A stretch of DNA of 64,000 nucleotides from Lentzea guizhouensis (GTDB taxonomy: Bacteria; Actinomycetota; Actinomycetes; Mycobacteriales; Pseudonocardiaceae). The stretch spans positions 1,860,001 through 1,924,000 of the forward strand of contig NZ_CP016793.1 of the NCBI RefSeq assembly GCF_001701025.1, written 5' to 3'. Under the pieces are notes generated by a model that saw only the letters and a list, made by a program, of their open reading frames with translations, had not been told where the DNA came from and did not search any database. Position 1 is the first letter of the stretch; each line of letters opens with the position of its first letter. A program made the position numbers and the translations under genes. Positions 25,643 to 34,970 of the stretch are shown piece by piece.

Positions 25643-25752
25643 TGGAGTACCTCCTTGTACCGGCCGGTAACTATGAGCGCCACAGTGGCACGCATCGCTT
25701 CCAGCCGCATATCCGCTGAGTCCCGTTTCACAAAGCCTGGCAGGCTGAACCG

Positions 25753-26091
25753 GTGGAGATCACTCGAATCCTCGACGCGGCACTGCGCAAGGCCGCCGCC
25801 GTGTGGATCACCTCACCCGGTCACGAACCGAAGCTCGTGCACGCCCACTGGCGTGATGAGGCGTTGTGGGTCATCACCGGCGGCACGGAACAACACGTGC
25901 CGGGACTGAGCGACAAGGCACAGGTCACCGTCACCGTCCGCTCCCCCAGCACCCACTCGCACCTCATCGACGCCAAGGCCACGGCGCACCTCACCGAGCC
26001 CGACGACGAGACGACCCAGGCCCTGAAAACCGCGCGGCTCAACACCGAACCCGAGTGGGACGCCGTCTACCGGCTGGAGTTCGGCGCATGA
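25753..26091 (+). CDS. pyridoxamine-phosphate-oxidase-like split-barrel protein
   Basis: This 112-residue protein has the split-barrel pattern: KLVHAHWRDEALWVITGG, then QVTVTVRSP, and a C-terminal EWDAVYRLEFGA strand. It is shorter than true PdxH and probably binds FMN or a related ligand, if anything. The GTG start is 6 bases after CAGGCT. It overlaps the kinase gene by ATGA. Confidence 0.55.
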   Translation: MEITRILDAALRKAAAVWITSPGHEPKLVHAHWRDEALWVITGGTEQHVPGLSDKAQVTVTVRSPSTHSHLIDAKATAHLTEPDDETTQALKTARLNTEPEWDAVYRLEFGA

Positions 26092-26921
26092 TCACCGTGC
26101 CGGAGGGCTTCGGCCTGGAACTCGGTGAAGGCGCGCCGGAATGGGTCGCCAAGCTCCCGAGCATCGCCACCAAGGCGTGCGCGCGCTGGCGGCTCACCCC
26201 GGACGGCGCGCTGATGCACGGCTTCTGCGCCGTCGTGCTCCCGGTCCGCCGGCCGGACGGGCACCCGGCCGTGCTCAAGCTGACCTGGATCGACCACGAG
26301 ACCGAGCACGAACCCATCGCGCTGCGGCTCTACGACGGCAACGGCGCGGTCAAGCTGCTCGACCACGACGCGGAGCTGGGCGCGTTGCTGCTGGAACGCC
26401 TCGACCAGCACTCGCTCGACGACGAGCCGATCGACCTGGCGATCGGCGTGATCGGCGACCTGCTGCGCCGCCACAAGCACCTGCAGGCGCCCGACGGCTT
26501 CCGCAGGTTCCGGGACACCCTGCAGGACCACCCCGCCATTCCGTCGAAGCTGGTCGACGCGGCGCGTGAAGTGGCCCAGCGCACGATGGGCACCACGCTC
26601 GTCAACGAGGACCTGCACTACGAGAACGTGCTGCGCGGCGACCGGGAACCGTGGCTGGTGATCGACCCGAAGCCGCTGTCCGGTGATCCGGAGTACTGCA
26701 TGATTCCGTTGCTGTGGAACAGGTTCGACGAAATGGACGGGCCCAAGGGCCTCACCGACCGGTTCCTCGCCGTGTGCGACGCGGGCGAGCTGGACGTGGC
26801 GAAGGCGCGTGACTGGACGTTGCACCGCGCGGTGGCGAACTGGATCTGGTGCCTGGAGGAAGGCCTCGACGAGATGGCTGTGGTCTGCGCCGAGATCGCT
26901 CGGTGGGCGGTCAGGTCCTGA
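26088..26921 (+). CDS. aminoglycoside/hydroxyurea resistance kinase family (APH(6)-like)
   Basis: This 277-residue protein has the APH fold motifs: VLKLTWIDHETEHEPIAL in the N-lobe, LVNEDLHYENVL as the catalytic loop (Asp, then the metal-binding Asn) and WLVIDPKPLSGDPEY as the second metal motif. The IDPKP block is typical of streptomycin 6-kinase relatives. The catalytic loop has NED where most members have HGD. It may phosphorylate an aminoglycoside or an endogenous small molecule; resistance is not demonstrated. Confidence 0.75.
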   Translation: MITVPEGFGLELGEGAPEWVAKLPSIATKACARWRLTPDGALMHGFCAVVLPVRRPDGHPAVLKLTWIDHETEHEPIALRLYDGNGAVKLLDHDAELGALLLERLDQHSLDDEPIDLAIGVIGDLLRRHKHLQAPDGFRRFRDTLQDHPAIPSKLVDAAREVAQRTMGTTLVNEDLHYENVLRGDREPWLVIDPKPLSGDPEYCMIPLLWNRFDEMDGPKGLTDRFLAVCDAGELDVAKARDWTLHRAVANWIWCLEEGLDEMAVVCAEIARWAVRS

Positions 26922-26936
26922 TCTAGCCTGGACCAC

Positions 26937-28190
26937 GTGGTGGCTGTGAACCGGATCTACATCGCTCAGCTGGCCGGACTTCCCGTCTTCGGCCCCGACG
27001 GCGAACACGTCGGCAAGGCCAGGGACGTCGTGATCAGCCTCCGCATCGACCGCCAGCCGCCGCGCGTGCTCGGCATGGTCGTCGAGCTCGCCACCCGCAG
27101 GCGGATCTTCGTGCCGATGCTGCGGCTCACCTCGATCGAGCCGAACGCCGTGACGCTCGCGACCGGGTCGGTGAACCTGCGGCCGTTCCACCAGCGGGTC
27201 AACGAGGTGCTGGTGATCGGCGAGGTGCTGGACGCCAAGGTGGAGCTGGAGGACGGGACGACCGCCACCGTCGTGGACGCCGCGATGGAGCTCACCCGCA
27301 CCCGCGACTGGCGGATGGTCAAGGTCGCCGCCCGCCAGCGCACCGGACGCCTCGGCCGCCGTGGGCCGGTGCAGGTGTGGCGGTGGGAGGACATCGGCGG
27401 ACTGAGCGTCAACGAGCTCGCGGGCCAGCCGCAGGGCGCCCAGCAGCTGGTCGCGGTGTTCGAGGGCATGCGCGCGGCGGACGTTGCCAACGCCCTGCAC
27501 GAGCTGCCGCCCAAGCGCCGCTACGAGGTCGCGGACGCGCTCGACGACGAACGGCTCGCCGACGTCATCGAGGAACTGTCCGAAGAGGACCAAAAAGACG
27601 TGCTGTCGCACCTGGACGAGGAACGCGCCGCGGACATCCTGGAGGCGATGAACCCGGACGACGCGGCCGACCTGCTCGCCGAGCTCTCCGAGGTGACCAA
27701 GGACCGGCTGCTCGACCTGATGGAACCGGAGGAGTCGGCGCCGGTCCGCCGCCTGCTGGAGTACTCGTTCGACACCGCCGGCGGTCTGATGACGCCGGAG
27801 CCGATCATCCTCACGCCGGACGCGACGATCGCGGAAGCCCTGGCACGGGTGCGCAACCCCGACCTGACCCCGGCGCTGGCGTCGATGGTCTTCGTGTGCC
27901 GGTCACCTTCTGCGACGCCGACCGGGCGGTACCTGGGCTGCGTGCACATCCAGCGGCTGCTGCGCGAACCACCGTTCGACCTGGTCGCCGGAGTCCTCGA
28001 CACGGACCTCGCCCTGCTCTCGCCGAACGCCTCGCTGAGCGACGTGACCCGCTACTTCGCCACATACAACCTGGTGTGCGCCCCGGTGATCGACGAGTCG
28101 GAGCACCTGCTCGGCGCGGTCACCGTCGACGACGTGCTGGACCACCTGCTGCCGGACAACTGGCGCGAGACGGGACTGAGCCATGCCTGA
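26937..28190 (+). CDS. MgtE N-domain/CBS protein with PRC-barrel (Rv1232c-like)
   Basis: This 417-residue soluble protein has two PRC-barrel-like repeats at the N-terminus (GLPVFGPDGEHVGKARDVVI and a second near residue 90). An MgtE_N superhelical domain with LxxLxxE repeats (residues about 165-275) and paired CBS domains (about 285-415) follow. It lacks the membrane channel part of MgtE. The family is conserved beside mrp in actinobacteria and is thought to sense Mg2+ or nucleotides. The GTG follows TAGCCT by 7 bases. Confidence 0.85.
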   Translation: MVAVNRIYIAQLAGLPVFGPDGEHVGKARDVVISLRIDRQPPRVLGMVVELATRRRIFVPMLRLTSIEPNAVTLATGSVNLRPFHQRVNEVLVIGEVLDAKVELEDGTTATVVDAAMELTRTRDWRMVKVAARQRTGRLGRRGPVQVWRWEDIGGLSVNELAGQPQGAQQLVAVFEGMRAADVANALHELPPKRRYEVADALDDERLADVIEELSEEDQKDVLSHLDEERAADILEAMNPDDAADLLAELSEVTKDRLLDLMEPEESAPVRRLLEYSFDTAGGLMTPEPIILTPDATIAEALARVRNPDLTPALASMVFVCRSPSATPTGRYLGCVHIQRLLREPPFDLVAGVLDTDLALLSPNASLSDVTRYFATYNLVCAPVIDESEHLLGAVTVDDVLDHLLPDNWRETGLSHA

Positions 28191-28668
28191 ACTGCTGCCG
28201 CGGCGCAGACTCGACCAGCCGCGCGAACCCCGCGGCCTGCGCTTCTCCATCGACCCGGACGCGTTCGGCCAGTTCTCCGAACGGCTCGCGCGGTTCCTCG
28301 GCACCGGCAAGTTCCTGTTCTGGCAGACCCTGCTGGTGATCGCGTGGATCACGGTGAACCTGGTCGCGGTCTCGCTGCGCTGGGACCCGTACCCGTTCAT
28401 CCTGCTGAACCTGGCGTTCTCGACGCAGGCCGCCTACGCCGCGCCGCTGATCCTGCTGGCGCAGAACCGGCAGGACGACCGGGACCGGGTGTCGCTGGAG
28501 GAGGACCGGGCGCGGGCGGCGCAGACGAAGGCGGACACCGAGTTCCTGGCGCGCGAGCTGGCGGCGCTGCGGCTGGCGGTGGGTGAGGTGGCGACGCGCG
28601 ACTTCATCCGGGGTGAGCTGGAGAAGCTGGTGAAGGAGCAGGACAACCGCAAGAAGGTCAGGCCGTGA
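28183..28668 (+). CDS. DUF1003 membrane protein (Rv1231c-like)
   Basis: This 161-residue protein has two membrane helices in the centre (FWQTLLVIAWITVNLVAV and ILLNLAFSTQAAYAAPLILL) and the DUF1003 block LRWDPYPFILLN. Its charged C-terminus is predicted to form a coiled coil (DRDRVSLEEDRARAAQTK). It overlaps the MgtE-like gene by 8 bases, the same pair as Rv1231c-Rv1232c. Function unknown, possibly ion-related from the neighbour. Confidence 0.85.
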   Translation: MPELLPRRRLDQPREPRGLRFSIDPDAFGQFSERLARFLGTGKFLFWQTLLVIAWITVNLVAVSLRWDPYPFILLNLAFSTQAAYAAPLILLAQNRQDDRDRVSLEEDRARAAQTKADTEFLARELAALRLAVGEVATRDFIRGELEKLVKEQDNRKKVRP

Positions 28669-28692
28669 CGGTCGAGCGGGACCTGCCACGGC

Positions 28693-29091
28693 TCACGGCC
28701 TGACGTGCCCGGCCTCGACCAGGTCGGCGAGCACCTCGTGGATCGCGGGCGCCGTCTCGACGTGCGCGCGGTACTCGTCGCGCGTGACCCAGGTCAGCTC
28801 GGCGATCTCCCCGGTCGGCTGCGGGGTGCCGTGCAACGTCGCCGTGAAGCAGGTCATGTCGACCATCGCGCCCTCACCCTCGCCGTAGGCCGGGGCGACG
28901 TAGCGCTGGAGGACCTCCGGCCGGTCGGCCTCGACGCCGAGCTCCTCGCGAACCTCTCTGCGAAGCGCTTCACCGGGCGTCTCGCCTGGCTCGATCTTGC
29001 CGCCGGGGAGGTAGAAGGCCTTCTTGTTGCGTGAGCGCACAACGAGGAGGCGGCCGGCCTCGACGTGCACAAGTCCCACCACGGTGATCAC
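28693..29091 (-). CDS. Nudix hydrolase
   Basis: This 132-residue single-domain Nudix protein has the full box GGKIEPGE, seven residues, then REVREELGV at about residues 29-51. A second conserved block is PTGEIAELTWVTRDEY. It resembles MutT-like 8-oxo-dGTP or NUDT-type enzymes. The GTG start overlaps the MarR stop by GTGA, so translation is coupled to the regulator. Confidence 0.85.
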   Translation of the reverse strand: MITVVGLVHVEAGRLLVVRSRNKKAFYLPGGKIEPGETPGEALRREVREELGVEADRPEVLQRYVAPAYGEGEGAMVDMTCFTATLHGTPQPTGEIAELTWVTRDEYRAHVETAPAIHEVLADLVEAGHVRP

Positions 29092-29555
29092 GGGAAGACG
29101 TCGTCCGCGGCCAGCCGGTCGCAGGTGCGACCGAAGGCCTCCAGCTCACCGGGTCCGAAACTCTCGCCGAAGTGCTCGGCCACGCCCGCCAGGTGGGTGG
29201 CGGAGGCGCTGCGGAGGCGTTCGGCACCGAGCGGTGTGAGCACGGCCACGATGCCGCGTCCGTCACCGTCGGCGCGTTCCCGCCCGACGAGCCCAGCCCG
29301 TTCCAGCCGGTCCACGAGGCGGGTCACGCCGGAGCGGGACAGCAGGACGGCGTCGGCGAGTTCGGTCATGCGCATGCGCGTGGAAGGCGCCTCGGCCAGT
29401 TGAACCAGCACGTCGTACGCCGCGAGCGAAAGGCGCTGCTCAGCAATCAGTTCGGTCTCGAGGACCCGCGTGATCCGTGCATGCGCGCGGAGGAACGATC
29501 GCCACACCCCGAGCTCGACACGGGTGGGCAACCGGGAACTACCCGATTCCGGCAC
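29088..29555 (-). CDS. MarR-family transcriptional regulator
   Basis: This 155-residue winged-helix protein has the helix-turn-helix TELADAVLLSRSGVTRLVDR followed by the wing EADGDGRGIV-type sequence (ERADGDGRGIVAVLT), the conserved DxR-like turn of MarR proteins. It is encoded with a Nudix hydrolase and probably represses the two-gene operon in response to a small ligand or oxidation. It has no Cys in the DNA-binding half. Confidence 0.85.
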   Translation of the reverse strand: MPESGSSRLPTRVELGVWRSFLRAHARITRVLETELIAEQRLSLAAYDVLVQLAEAPSTRMRMTELADAVLLSRSGVTRLVDRLERAGLVGRERADGDGRGIVAVLTPLGAERLRSASATHLAGVAEHFGESFGPGELEAFGRTCDRLAADDVFP

Positions 29556-29650
29556 GGACGTCGATGTTACGGACAGCGCTCCCCCGGCTACGACCTGGCC
29601 CTGTGCTGGATTGTGACCGGCTGGTAGGTACGGCCCGCGCCGGACGTAGC

Positions 29651-30805
29651 ATGGCTGATGTGACCACCACGCAGCCCCTCCCCACCGCGGAGGACGTCCG
29701 CAAGGCGCTCTCCGGTGTGCAGGACCCCGAAATCCGCCGTCCGATCACCGAGATCGGCATGGTCAAGGACGTCGAGGTGGCCGCGGACGGCTCGGTCGTG
29801 GTCGGGGTGTACCTGACGGTCGCGGGCTGCCCGATGCGGGACAAGATCACCACCGACGTCACCGCCGCCGTGTCGGCACTGGACGGCGTCTCGTCGGTCC
29901 GGGTCGACCTCGACGTGATGAGCGACGCCCAGCGCACCGAACTGCGCAAGACCCTGCGCGGCGGCACCGAGGAACCGGTCATCCCGTTCGCCCAGCCGGG
30001 CTCGCTGACGCGCGTGTACTGCGTCGCGTCCGGCAAGGGCGGCGTCGGCAAGTCCTCGGTCACCGTGAACCTGGCCGTCGCGATGGCCGCCCGCGGCCTG
30101 TCCGTCGGCATCGTCGACGCCGACATCTACGGCCACTCGATCCCGCGCATGCTCGGCGCCGACGGCCGCCCCACCCAGGTCGAAAAAATGATCATGCCGC
30201 CGCAGGCCCACGGCGTGAAGGTCATCTCGATCGGCATGTTCACCCCGGGCAACACGCCGGTCGTGTGGCGCGGCCCGATGCTGCACCGCGCCCTTCAGCA
30301 GTTCCTCGCGGACGTCTTCTGGGGCGACCTCGACGTCCTGCTGCTCGACCTGCCCCCCGGCACCGGCGACGTGGCCATCTCCGTCGCCCAGCTGGTCCCG
30401 AACGCCGAGATCCTGGTCGTCACCACCCCGCAGATCGCCGCCGCCGAGGTGGCCGAACGTGCGGGCTCGATCGCGCTGCAGACCCGGCAGCGGGTGGCGG
30501 GCGTGATCGAGAACATGTCGTGGCTGGAGATGCCCGACGGCTCGCGCATGGAGGTCTTCGGCGCGGGCGGCGGCGCGGCGGTGGCGGAGTCCCTGACCCG
30601 CGCGGTGGGTTCCGACGTCCCGCTCCTCGGCCAGATCCCGCTGGACCCGCGCCTGCGGGAGAACGGCGACGCGGGCACGCCGATCGTGCAAGCCGTACCG
30701 GACTCGGCGGCCGCTCAGGTCCTCTCCGACGTGGCGAAGAAGCTCTCGGTGCGCTCCCGCGGCCTGGCGGGCCGCCTCCTGAACGTCTCCCCTGCCGGCC
30801 GCTAG
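29651..30805 (+). CDS. mrp: Mrp/ApbC-type Fe-S carrier ATPase
   Basis: This 384-residue protein has an N-terminal DUF59/MIP18 domain (residues about 10-95, with AGCPMRD) and a MinD-type ATPase with the deviant P-loop GKGGVGKSS at 128-136 and LLLDLPPGTGD as Walker B. The usual CxxC after ENMS is absent (ENMSWLEMPDGSR), as I recall from other actinobacterial members, so the cluster site must differ from that of enteric Mrp. It matches Rv1229c. The ATG at 29651 has no clear ribosome binding site; GTG at 29660 is possible. Confidence 0.9.
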   Translation: MADVTTTQPLPTAEDVRKALSGVQDPEIRRPITEIGMVKDVEVAADGSVVVGVYLTVAGCPMRDKITTDVTAAVSALDGVSSVRVDLDVMSDAQRTELRKTLRGGTEEPVIPFAQPGSLTRVYCVASGKGGVGKSSVTVNLAVAMAARGLSVGIVDADIYGHSIPRMLGADGRPTQVEKMIMPPQAHGVKVISIGMFTPGNTPVVWRGPMLHRALQQFLADVFWGDLDVLLLDLPPGTGDVAISVAQLVPNAEILVVTTPQIAAAEVAERAGSIALQTRQRVAGVIENMSWLEMPDGSRMEVFGAGGGAAVAESLTRAVGSDVPLLGQIPLDPRLRENGDAGTPIVQAVPDSAAAQVLSDVAKKLSVRSRGLAGRLLNVSPAGR

Positions 30806-30830
30806 CCCGCCACTCGCCGCTCACGTCGTG

Positions 30831-30972
30831 GCACGCGGGGACCCTTCGTGCGCTCCTGCAGTACGCGGGGAGCTTCCGTGCGATCCCCGCGTGCGCCGGT
30901 TGCCCGCGCTTGCAACAGGTGACGCAGGGGCCCCGCGTTGCCCACCGGGGAACGTAGGGCTCCCGCGTGACC
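30831..30972. repeat. GC-rich intergenic repeat, copy A
   Basis: This stretch fills the convergent gap between mrp and tatB. It shares long blocks with the stretch at 34971-35145, including GCACGCGGGGACC, TTCGTGCG/TGCGATCCCCGC, GCAGGGGCCCCGCGT and GGGCTCCCGCGTGAC. The units contain short palindromes and can fold into hairpins, so a bidirectional terminator role is possible. Confidence 0.8.
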
Positions 30973-30978
30973 TGAGGG

Positions 30979-31353
30979 TCAGGTGGCGTCCGGGTCGTAG
31001 GGCGGGCGTTCGCCGGGGGCGAGGGGGCGCTGTTCCGGAGCGGTCGGCGTGGCCGGCGTCGGGTAGCCGTTCGCCTTCGTCGGCTCCGGATCCTCGAACA
31101 GGTGCTTCGTCACCGCCCGCTTCGGGTCGAAGTTGCGCAGCTCCCGCAGGTCTTCGAGGGGCTTGCGCAACTGCTCGAACTCCGGCCCCATCTCCTGCTT
31201 CAGCTGCTCCCGCGCCCCGGTCGCGTACTCGCGCACCTGACGCACGGTCTTCCCCAGCCAGGCCGCAGCCGAAGGCAGCCGCTCGGGCCCCAGGATGAAG
31301 AGACCCGCGATGACGATGATGAGGATCTCAACCCATCCGATGCTGTCGAACAC
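30979..31353 (-). CDS. tatB: Sec-independent translocase subunit TatB
   Basis: This 124-residue protein has a short N-terminal membrane helix ([20 protein letters not shown]), the conserved hinge LGPERLP, a long amphipathic helix to about residue 70, and a Pro-rich tail. This is the layout of TatB rather than TatA because of the Glu in the membrane helix and the long amphipathic part. It sits just after htrA as in Rv1224. TatA and TatC are not in the window. Confidence 0.92.
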   Translation of the reverse strand: MFDSIGWVEILIIVIAGLFILGPERLPSAAAWLGKTVRQVREYATGAREQLKQEMGPEFEQLRKPLEDLRELRNFDPKRAVTKHLFEDPEPTKANGYPTPATPTAPEQRPLAPGERPPYDPDAT

Positions 31354-31370
31354 GGGTCCCAGCCTACTTG

Positions 31371-32897
31371 TCAGTCGGACTTGAGGGTGACGTCGATTTT
31401 CAACTCACGTCCTTGGCGCGCAAGGACGACCTGCACGGTCTCGCCGATCTCGTGCTCGCGGACCGCGACCACCAGCTCGGCGGCGTTGCGGACCATCCGG
31501 TCGCCGATCTTGGTGATCACGTCGCCCTCCTGGATGCCGGCCGCGGCAGCGGCTCCACCTGCGGGGACGTTCTGCACCTGGGCGCCTTCGGAGGTCTCGG
31601 CGGAGACCGACTTGACGTTGACGTTCATGTCGGCGTGCTTGACCGAGCCGCTGCGGATCAGCTCCTGGCCGATCTTGCGGGCCTGGTTGCCGGAGATGGC
31701 GAAGCCGAGGCCGACGGAGCCGCCCGTCTCGGTGCGGATCGAGGAGTTGATGCCGACCAGGGCGCCGCGCGAGTCGACCAGGGCGCCGCCGGAGTTGCCG
31801 GGGTTGATGGCCGCGTCGGTCTGGATGGCGTCGTAGGTGACCTGGGGGCCGCCGTTCTCGCCGGCGGCGGTCACAGGGCGGTGCAGGGCGGAGACGATGC
31901 CCTCGGTGACCGTGTTGGAGAGCTGCAGCGGGGAGCCGACGGCGATGACGGTGTCGCCGACCTGGAGCTCGTCGGAGTTGCCGAACTGCAGGACGGTCGG
32001 GTTCGTCACCTCGACCTTGATCACGGCGAGGTCGGTCTTGGGGTCGCGGCCGACGACGCGGGCCGCGGCGCGGGTGCCGTCGGTGAAGACGGCGCTCAGC
32101 TTGGCGGAGGAGTCTTGGGCCGCGGGGGCGACGACGTGGTCGTTGGTGAGGATGTAGCCGCCGCCGTCGATGACGACGCCGGAGCCGACGCCCGCGACGT
32201 TCGCGCCCTTGAACTCGATCGAGACCACGCTGGGGGTGACGCGCTTGGCGATGTCGGAGACGGAGCCGGCCGGGCGTTCCTTGCCCTCGGCGACCTCGGC
32301 CAGGGTGACCGTCGAGTCGGTCAGCGGGTTGCCCGCGCGGCCGATCAGCCAGCCGATGAGGCCGCCGACGCTGCCGACCAGCAGGGCGGCGACCATCAGC
32401 AACGCCAGCGCGGTGGGCTTGACGCGGCGGCCGAACAGCAGCTCGGGGACGCTCAGCTGGGGGCCGGGTTCCTGCTTCTTCTCCGGCTCGTCCGGCGGGT
32501 CCTCGCCCACGGCGGGCGGGCCGATGACGGCGCCGGCGGCCGGGTCGCGCCACGGGTCGGCGACGGGCTTGCCGTCCCAGAAGACCGGGTCGACGTCCTG
32601 GTCGGGGTTGCCGGAGGGCTGGTAGCCGGGCGGGCGCTGCAGCAGCTCGCCGGAACCCTGGCGGCCGAACGCGGTGACCAGCGACTCGGGGGGCGGCGGC
32701 GCGGACTGCACCTGGGGCACCTGCACGTCACGTGTGGCGAACGCGCCGTCGACGCCGGTGGGGCGGCCGAAGGCGGTGGCGTAGCTGGGGTCGACCGGCG
32801 GCTGCACGAGCGGCCGCGGCCGGAGCCTGCGGTGCTCTCCGTCGTCCACTCCGGACACAGGTGTGGGCGTCTGGCCGTTGGGCGACTGCTGGCTCAT
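31371..32897 (-). CDS. htrA: HtrA/DegP-type membrane serine protease
   Basis: This 508-residue protein has a disordered Pro-rich cytoplasmic N-terminus (1-160), one membrane helix (162-186), a trypsin-like domain with His254 (TNDHVV), Asp289 (KTDLAVI) and Ser369 (NPGNSGG), and a single PDZ domain at about 415-500. It degrades or refolds misfolded envelope proteins. In M. tuberculosis the orthologue Rv1223 follows sigE-rseA. GGGGAGAG precedes the ATG. All catalytic residues are intact. Confidence 0.94.
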   Translation of the reverse strand: MSQQSPNGQTPTPVSGVDDGEHRRLRPRPLVQPPVDPSYATAFGRPTGVDGAFATRDVQVPQVQSAPPPPESLVTAFGRQGSGELLQRPPGYQPSGNPDQDVDPVFWDGKPVADPWRDPAAGAVIGPPAVGEDPPDEPEKKQEPGPQLSVPELLFGRRVKPTALALLMVAALLVGSVGGLIGWLIGRAGNPLTDSTVTLAEVAEGKERPAGSVSDIAKRVTPSVVSIEFKGANVAGVGSGVVIDGGGYILTNDHVVAPAAQDSSAKLSAVFTDGTRAAARVVGRDPKTDLAVIKVEVTNPTVLQFGNSDELQVGDTVIAVGSPLQLSNTVTEGIVSALHRPVTAAGENGGPQVTYDAIQTDAAINPGNSGGALVDSRGALVGINSSIRTETGGSVGLGFAISGNQARKIGQELIRSGSVKHADMNVNVKSVSAETSEGAQVQNVPAGGAAAAAGIQEGDVITKIGDRMVRNAAELVVAVREHEIGETVQVVLARQGRELKIDVTLKSD

Positions 32898-32962
32898 CTC
32901 TCCCCGAGTTTTCCGCTAGGAGTGCTGAACCACAGACTGCCTGACGAGCGGTGAAATACCTG

Positions 32963-33505
32963 TCAGCGGGTGCCGACGAGCGCGCCGCTCAGGTCTTGGT
33001 GGATCAGTGGTGCCGGCTGGGCGGGAACCTTCGGCTCACCGTCCGGCGTGGCGAACGCGAGCGCGCCGAGGAGCATGCCGCTCACCACGACGCCGGCACC
33101 CTGCCGGGCTCTGCGGCCGCTGAACCAGCCCTGGCTGCCCAGCGGCTTCGACGACCCCAGCACGGGGCCGGAGCCGAACGCGGGCTTGTCGGTGCGTTGC
33201 ACGGCCACGAACTGGCCGTCCTCGGTGATCGCGAGCCCGTCCGGAGCGGACGGCAGCTCCACCTCCTGCGGGATGGCGCCGAGCCGGTCCAGCAGCGAGG
33301 CCGACGCCGTGGGCGCCGACGCGGTGCGCACGGCCGCGCGCGCCTGCTGCTGGCTGTAGGTCTCGAAGGCGCAGAAGCCGCAGTGCTGGATGTGCGCGGA
33401 GACGCGTTCGTGTGCGACCGAGGACAGCTCCCCGTCCACGAACGCGACCACGGCATCCGGCAACAGGTGCTGCTCAGGCAGGCCCCAACCACGGAGGTCG
33501 GTCAT
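32963..33505 (-). CDS. rseA: anti-sigma factor RseA (zinc-type)
   Basis: This 180-residue protein has the zinc anti-sigma motif His38-x3-Cys42-x2-Cys45 (AHIQHCGFC) in a short N-terminal domain, a linker with a W-rich segment, and one membrane helix at about 136-154 followed by a short extracytoplasmic tail. It binds and inhibits SigE; release would follow disulfide stress or proteolysis, as for Rv1222. It overlaps sigE by ATGA, giving coupled synthesis. Confidence 0.9.
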   Translation of the reverse strand: MTDLRGWGLPEQHLLPDAVVAFVDGELSSVAHERVSAHIQHCGFCAFETYSQQQARAAVRTASAPTASASLLDRLGAIPQEVELPSAPDGLAITEDGQFVAVQRTDKPAFGSGPVLGSSKPLGSQGWFSGRRARQGAGVVVSGMLLGALAFATPDGEPKVPAQPAPLIHQDLSGALVGTR

Positions 33506-34155
33506 GCAGTGTCCTCCAGCAACGATTCCTGACGACGGCGTTCCAGGGCGACCTTCAGGGCCTGGCGGCCCCGGTGGATCCTGCTCCTCACGGTACCCAT
33601 CTTCACCCCGAGCGTGGCACCGATCTCCTCGTAGGAGAGTCCTTCCACGTCACAGAGCACGACGGCCGCGCGGAACTCCGGCGGGAGCTCGTCGAGCGCC
33701 GCCTGCAGGTCCGGGTCGAGGTGGTTCTCGTCGTAGATCTCCTCGGGGGACAGGTCGTCACCCTCGAGGCGGTCGTTGTCCTCGGGCAGCGCCTCCATGC
33801 GCACGCGGCTGCGCCGGCGTGCCATGTCCAGGAAGAGGTTGGTGGTGATGCGGTGCAGCCACCCCTCGAAGGTGCCCGGCTTGTACGATGCCAGGGAGCG
33901 GAAGACGCGGATGAACGTCTCCTGCGTGAGGTCCTCGGCGTCGTGCTGGTTGCCGGTCAGGCGGTAGGCCAGCCGGTAGACCCGGTCCGCGTGCTCGCGA
34001 ACGATCGCGTCCCACGAGGGCGGCGTCCAGTCGGCCGTCTCGACGAGCGCGACGGCCTCCGGCGAACTCGACTGCGTGCGCATCAGGTGTTTCGGCACCT
34101 CCAGGTGGGCCGCCCGGCGACCCTTATGCGGCTCAACGGACGACGGGGCCGGCAT
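33502..34155 (-). CDS. sigE: ECF sigma factor SigE
   Basis: This protein is 217 residues from the ATG at 34155. It has region 2 ([20 protein letters not shown], then ETFIRVF) and region 4 ([18 protein letters not shown]), almost identical to those of mycobacterial SigE, which controls the envelope-stress response. The start is uncertain: the frame is open to a GTG at 34266, and an ATG at 34083 has GGAGG upstream. A good ECF-type promoter overlaps the 34155 start, so the shorter 193-residue form may be made from it. The neighbours rseA, htrA and tatB confirm identity. Confidence 0.93.
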   Translation of the reverse strand: MPAPSSVEPHKGRRAAHLEVPKHLMRTQSSSPEAVALVETADWTPPSWDAIVREHADRVYRLAYRLTGNQHDAEDLTQETFIRVFRSLASYKPGTFEGWLHRITTNLFLDMARRRSRVRMEALPEDNDRLEGDDLSPEEIYDENHLDPDLQAALDELPPEFRAAVVLCDVEGLSYEEIGATLGVKMGTVRSRIHRGRQALKVALERRRQESLLEDTA

Positions 34156-34161
34156 GTTCCC
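34135..34161 (-). promoter_or_regulatory. ECF (SigE-type) promoter inside the 5' part of sigE
   Basis: On the minus strand GGGAAC (34161-34156) and CGTT (34138-34135) are separated by 17 bases, matching the consensus recognised by SigE-like factors. Transcripts would start near 34128 and could use the ATG at 34083. This suggests positive autoregulation. Confidence 0.6.
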
Positions 34162-34302
34162 GTCACGAGCCTGGCTTCTTGCTTCTGTACCTTCTCCTGC
34201 CCGGTTTAAACGATCGTGAGAGTGGGCTGAGAGCACCCTGAGAATCTCGGTTCGGGCCGCGTTCACCCGTTTTGGGCACGAGTGGCACTAGCCTGCGTGC
34301 TT

Positions 34303-34935
34303 GTGACCCCGGAATCGGCCCTGCGGGAGTACGTCGAGCAGTACCTCCCCGAGGACGACGTGCACCTCGAAGCGCGCGCACGCGGCGAACAGCTGGGCTG
34401 CGTGCCCATCGGCGCGGGCGGCGGCGCCGCCCTCAGGTTCCTCGCGACCGCCCTGCAGGCGAAGGCGGTCGTGGAGATCGGGACGGGCGCGGGCACCAGC
34501 GGCCTCTACCTGCTCTCCGGCATGCCCAAATCCGGCGTGCTGACGTCGATCGACGTCGCCCCCGAACACCAGCGCGCCGCCCGCGAGGCCTACGCGGCCG
34601 CCGGCATCTCGCCGTCGCGGACCCGCCTGATCATGGGCAAGGCGCTGGAGGTCCTCCCCCGCCTCACCGACGCGGCCTACGACCTGGTCTTCGTCGACGC
34701 CTACAAGCCGGAGTACCCGCAGTACCTCGAACACGGGGTGCGGATGCTGCGGCCGGGCGGCGTCATCGCGTTCGACAACGTGCTGTGGCACGGCAAGGTC
34801 GTCGACCCGAAGGTCAAGGACGAGTCGACCCAGGCGATGCGGGAGATCGCGCGCTCGTGCCGGGACGACCCGCGCCTGGTGCCGGTGATCCTGCCGCTGG
34901 GTGACGGCCTCCTGGTCGCCGCCCGCCGTCCCTAG
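34303..34935 (+). CDS. class I SAM-dependent O-methyltransferase (Rv1220c-like)
   Basis: This 210-residue protein of the catechol O-methyltransferase type has the SAM motif VVEIGTGAGTSGLYLL, an acidic strand-2 end LTSIDVAPEH and the metal-binding FVDAYKPEYPQYLEH. IAFDNVLWHGKVVDP is typical of the family. The acceptor is unknown. It diverges from sigE as Rv1220c does. The GTG at 34303 follows TAGCCT by 8 bases; GTG at 34282 is the longer alternative. Confidence 0.85.
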   Translation: MTPESALREYVEQYLPEDDVHLEARARGEQLGCVPIGAGGGAALRFLATALQAKAVVEIGTGAGTSGLYLLSGMPKSGVLTSIDVAPEHQRAAREAYAAAGISPSRTRLIMGKALEVLPRLTDAAYDLVFVDAYKPEYPQYLEHGVRMLRPGGVIAFDNVLWHGKVVDPKVKDESTQAMREIARSCRDDPRLVPVILPLGDGLLVAARRP

Positions 34936-34970
34936 CAACCACACGGCCACTCGCGCGCGTCCCTGAGAAC

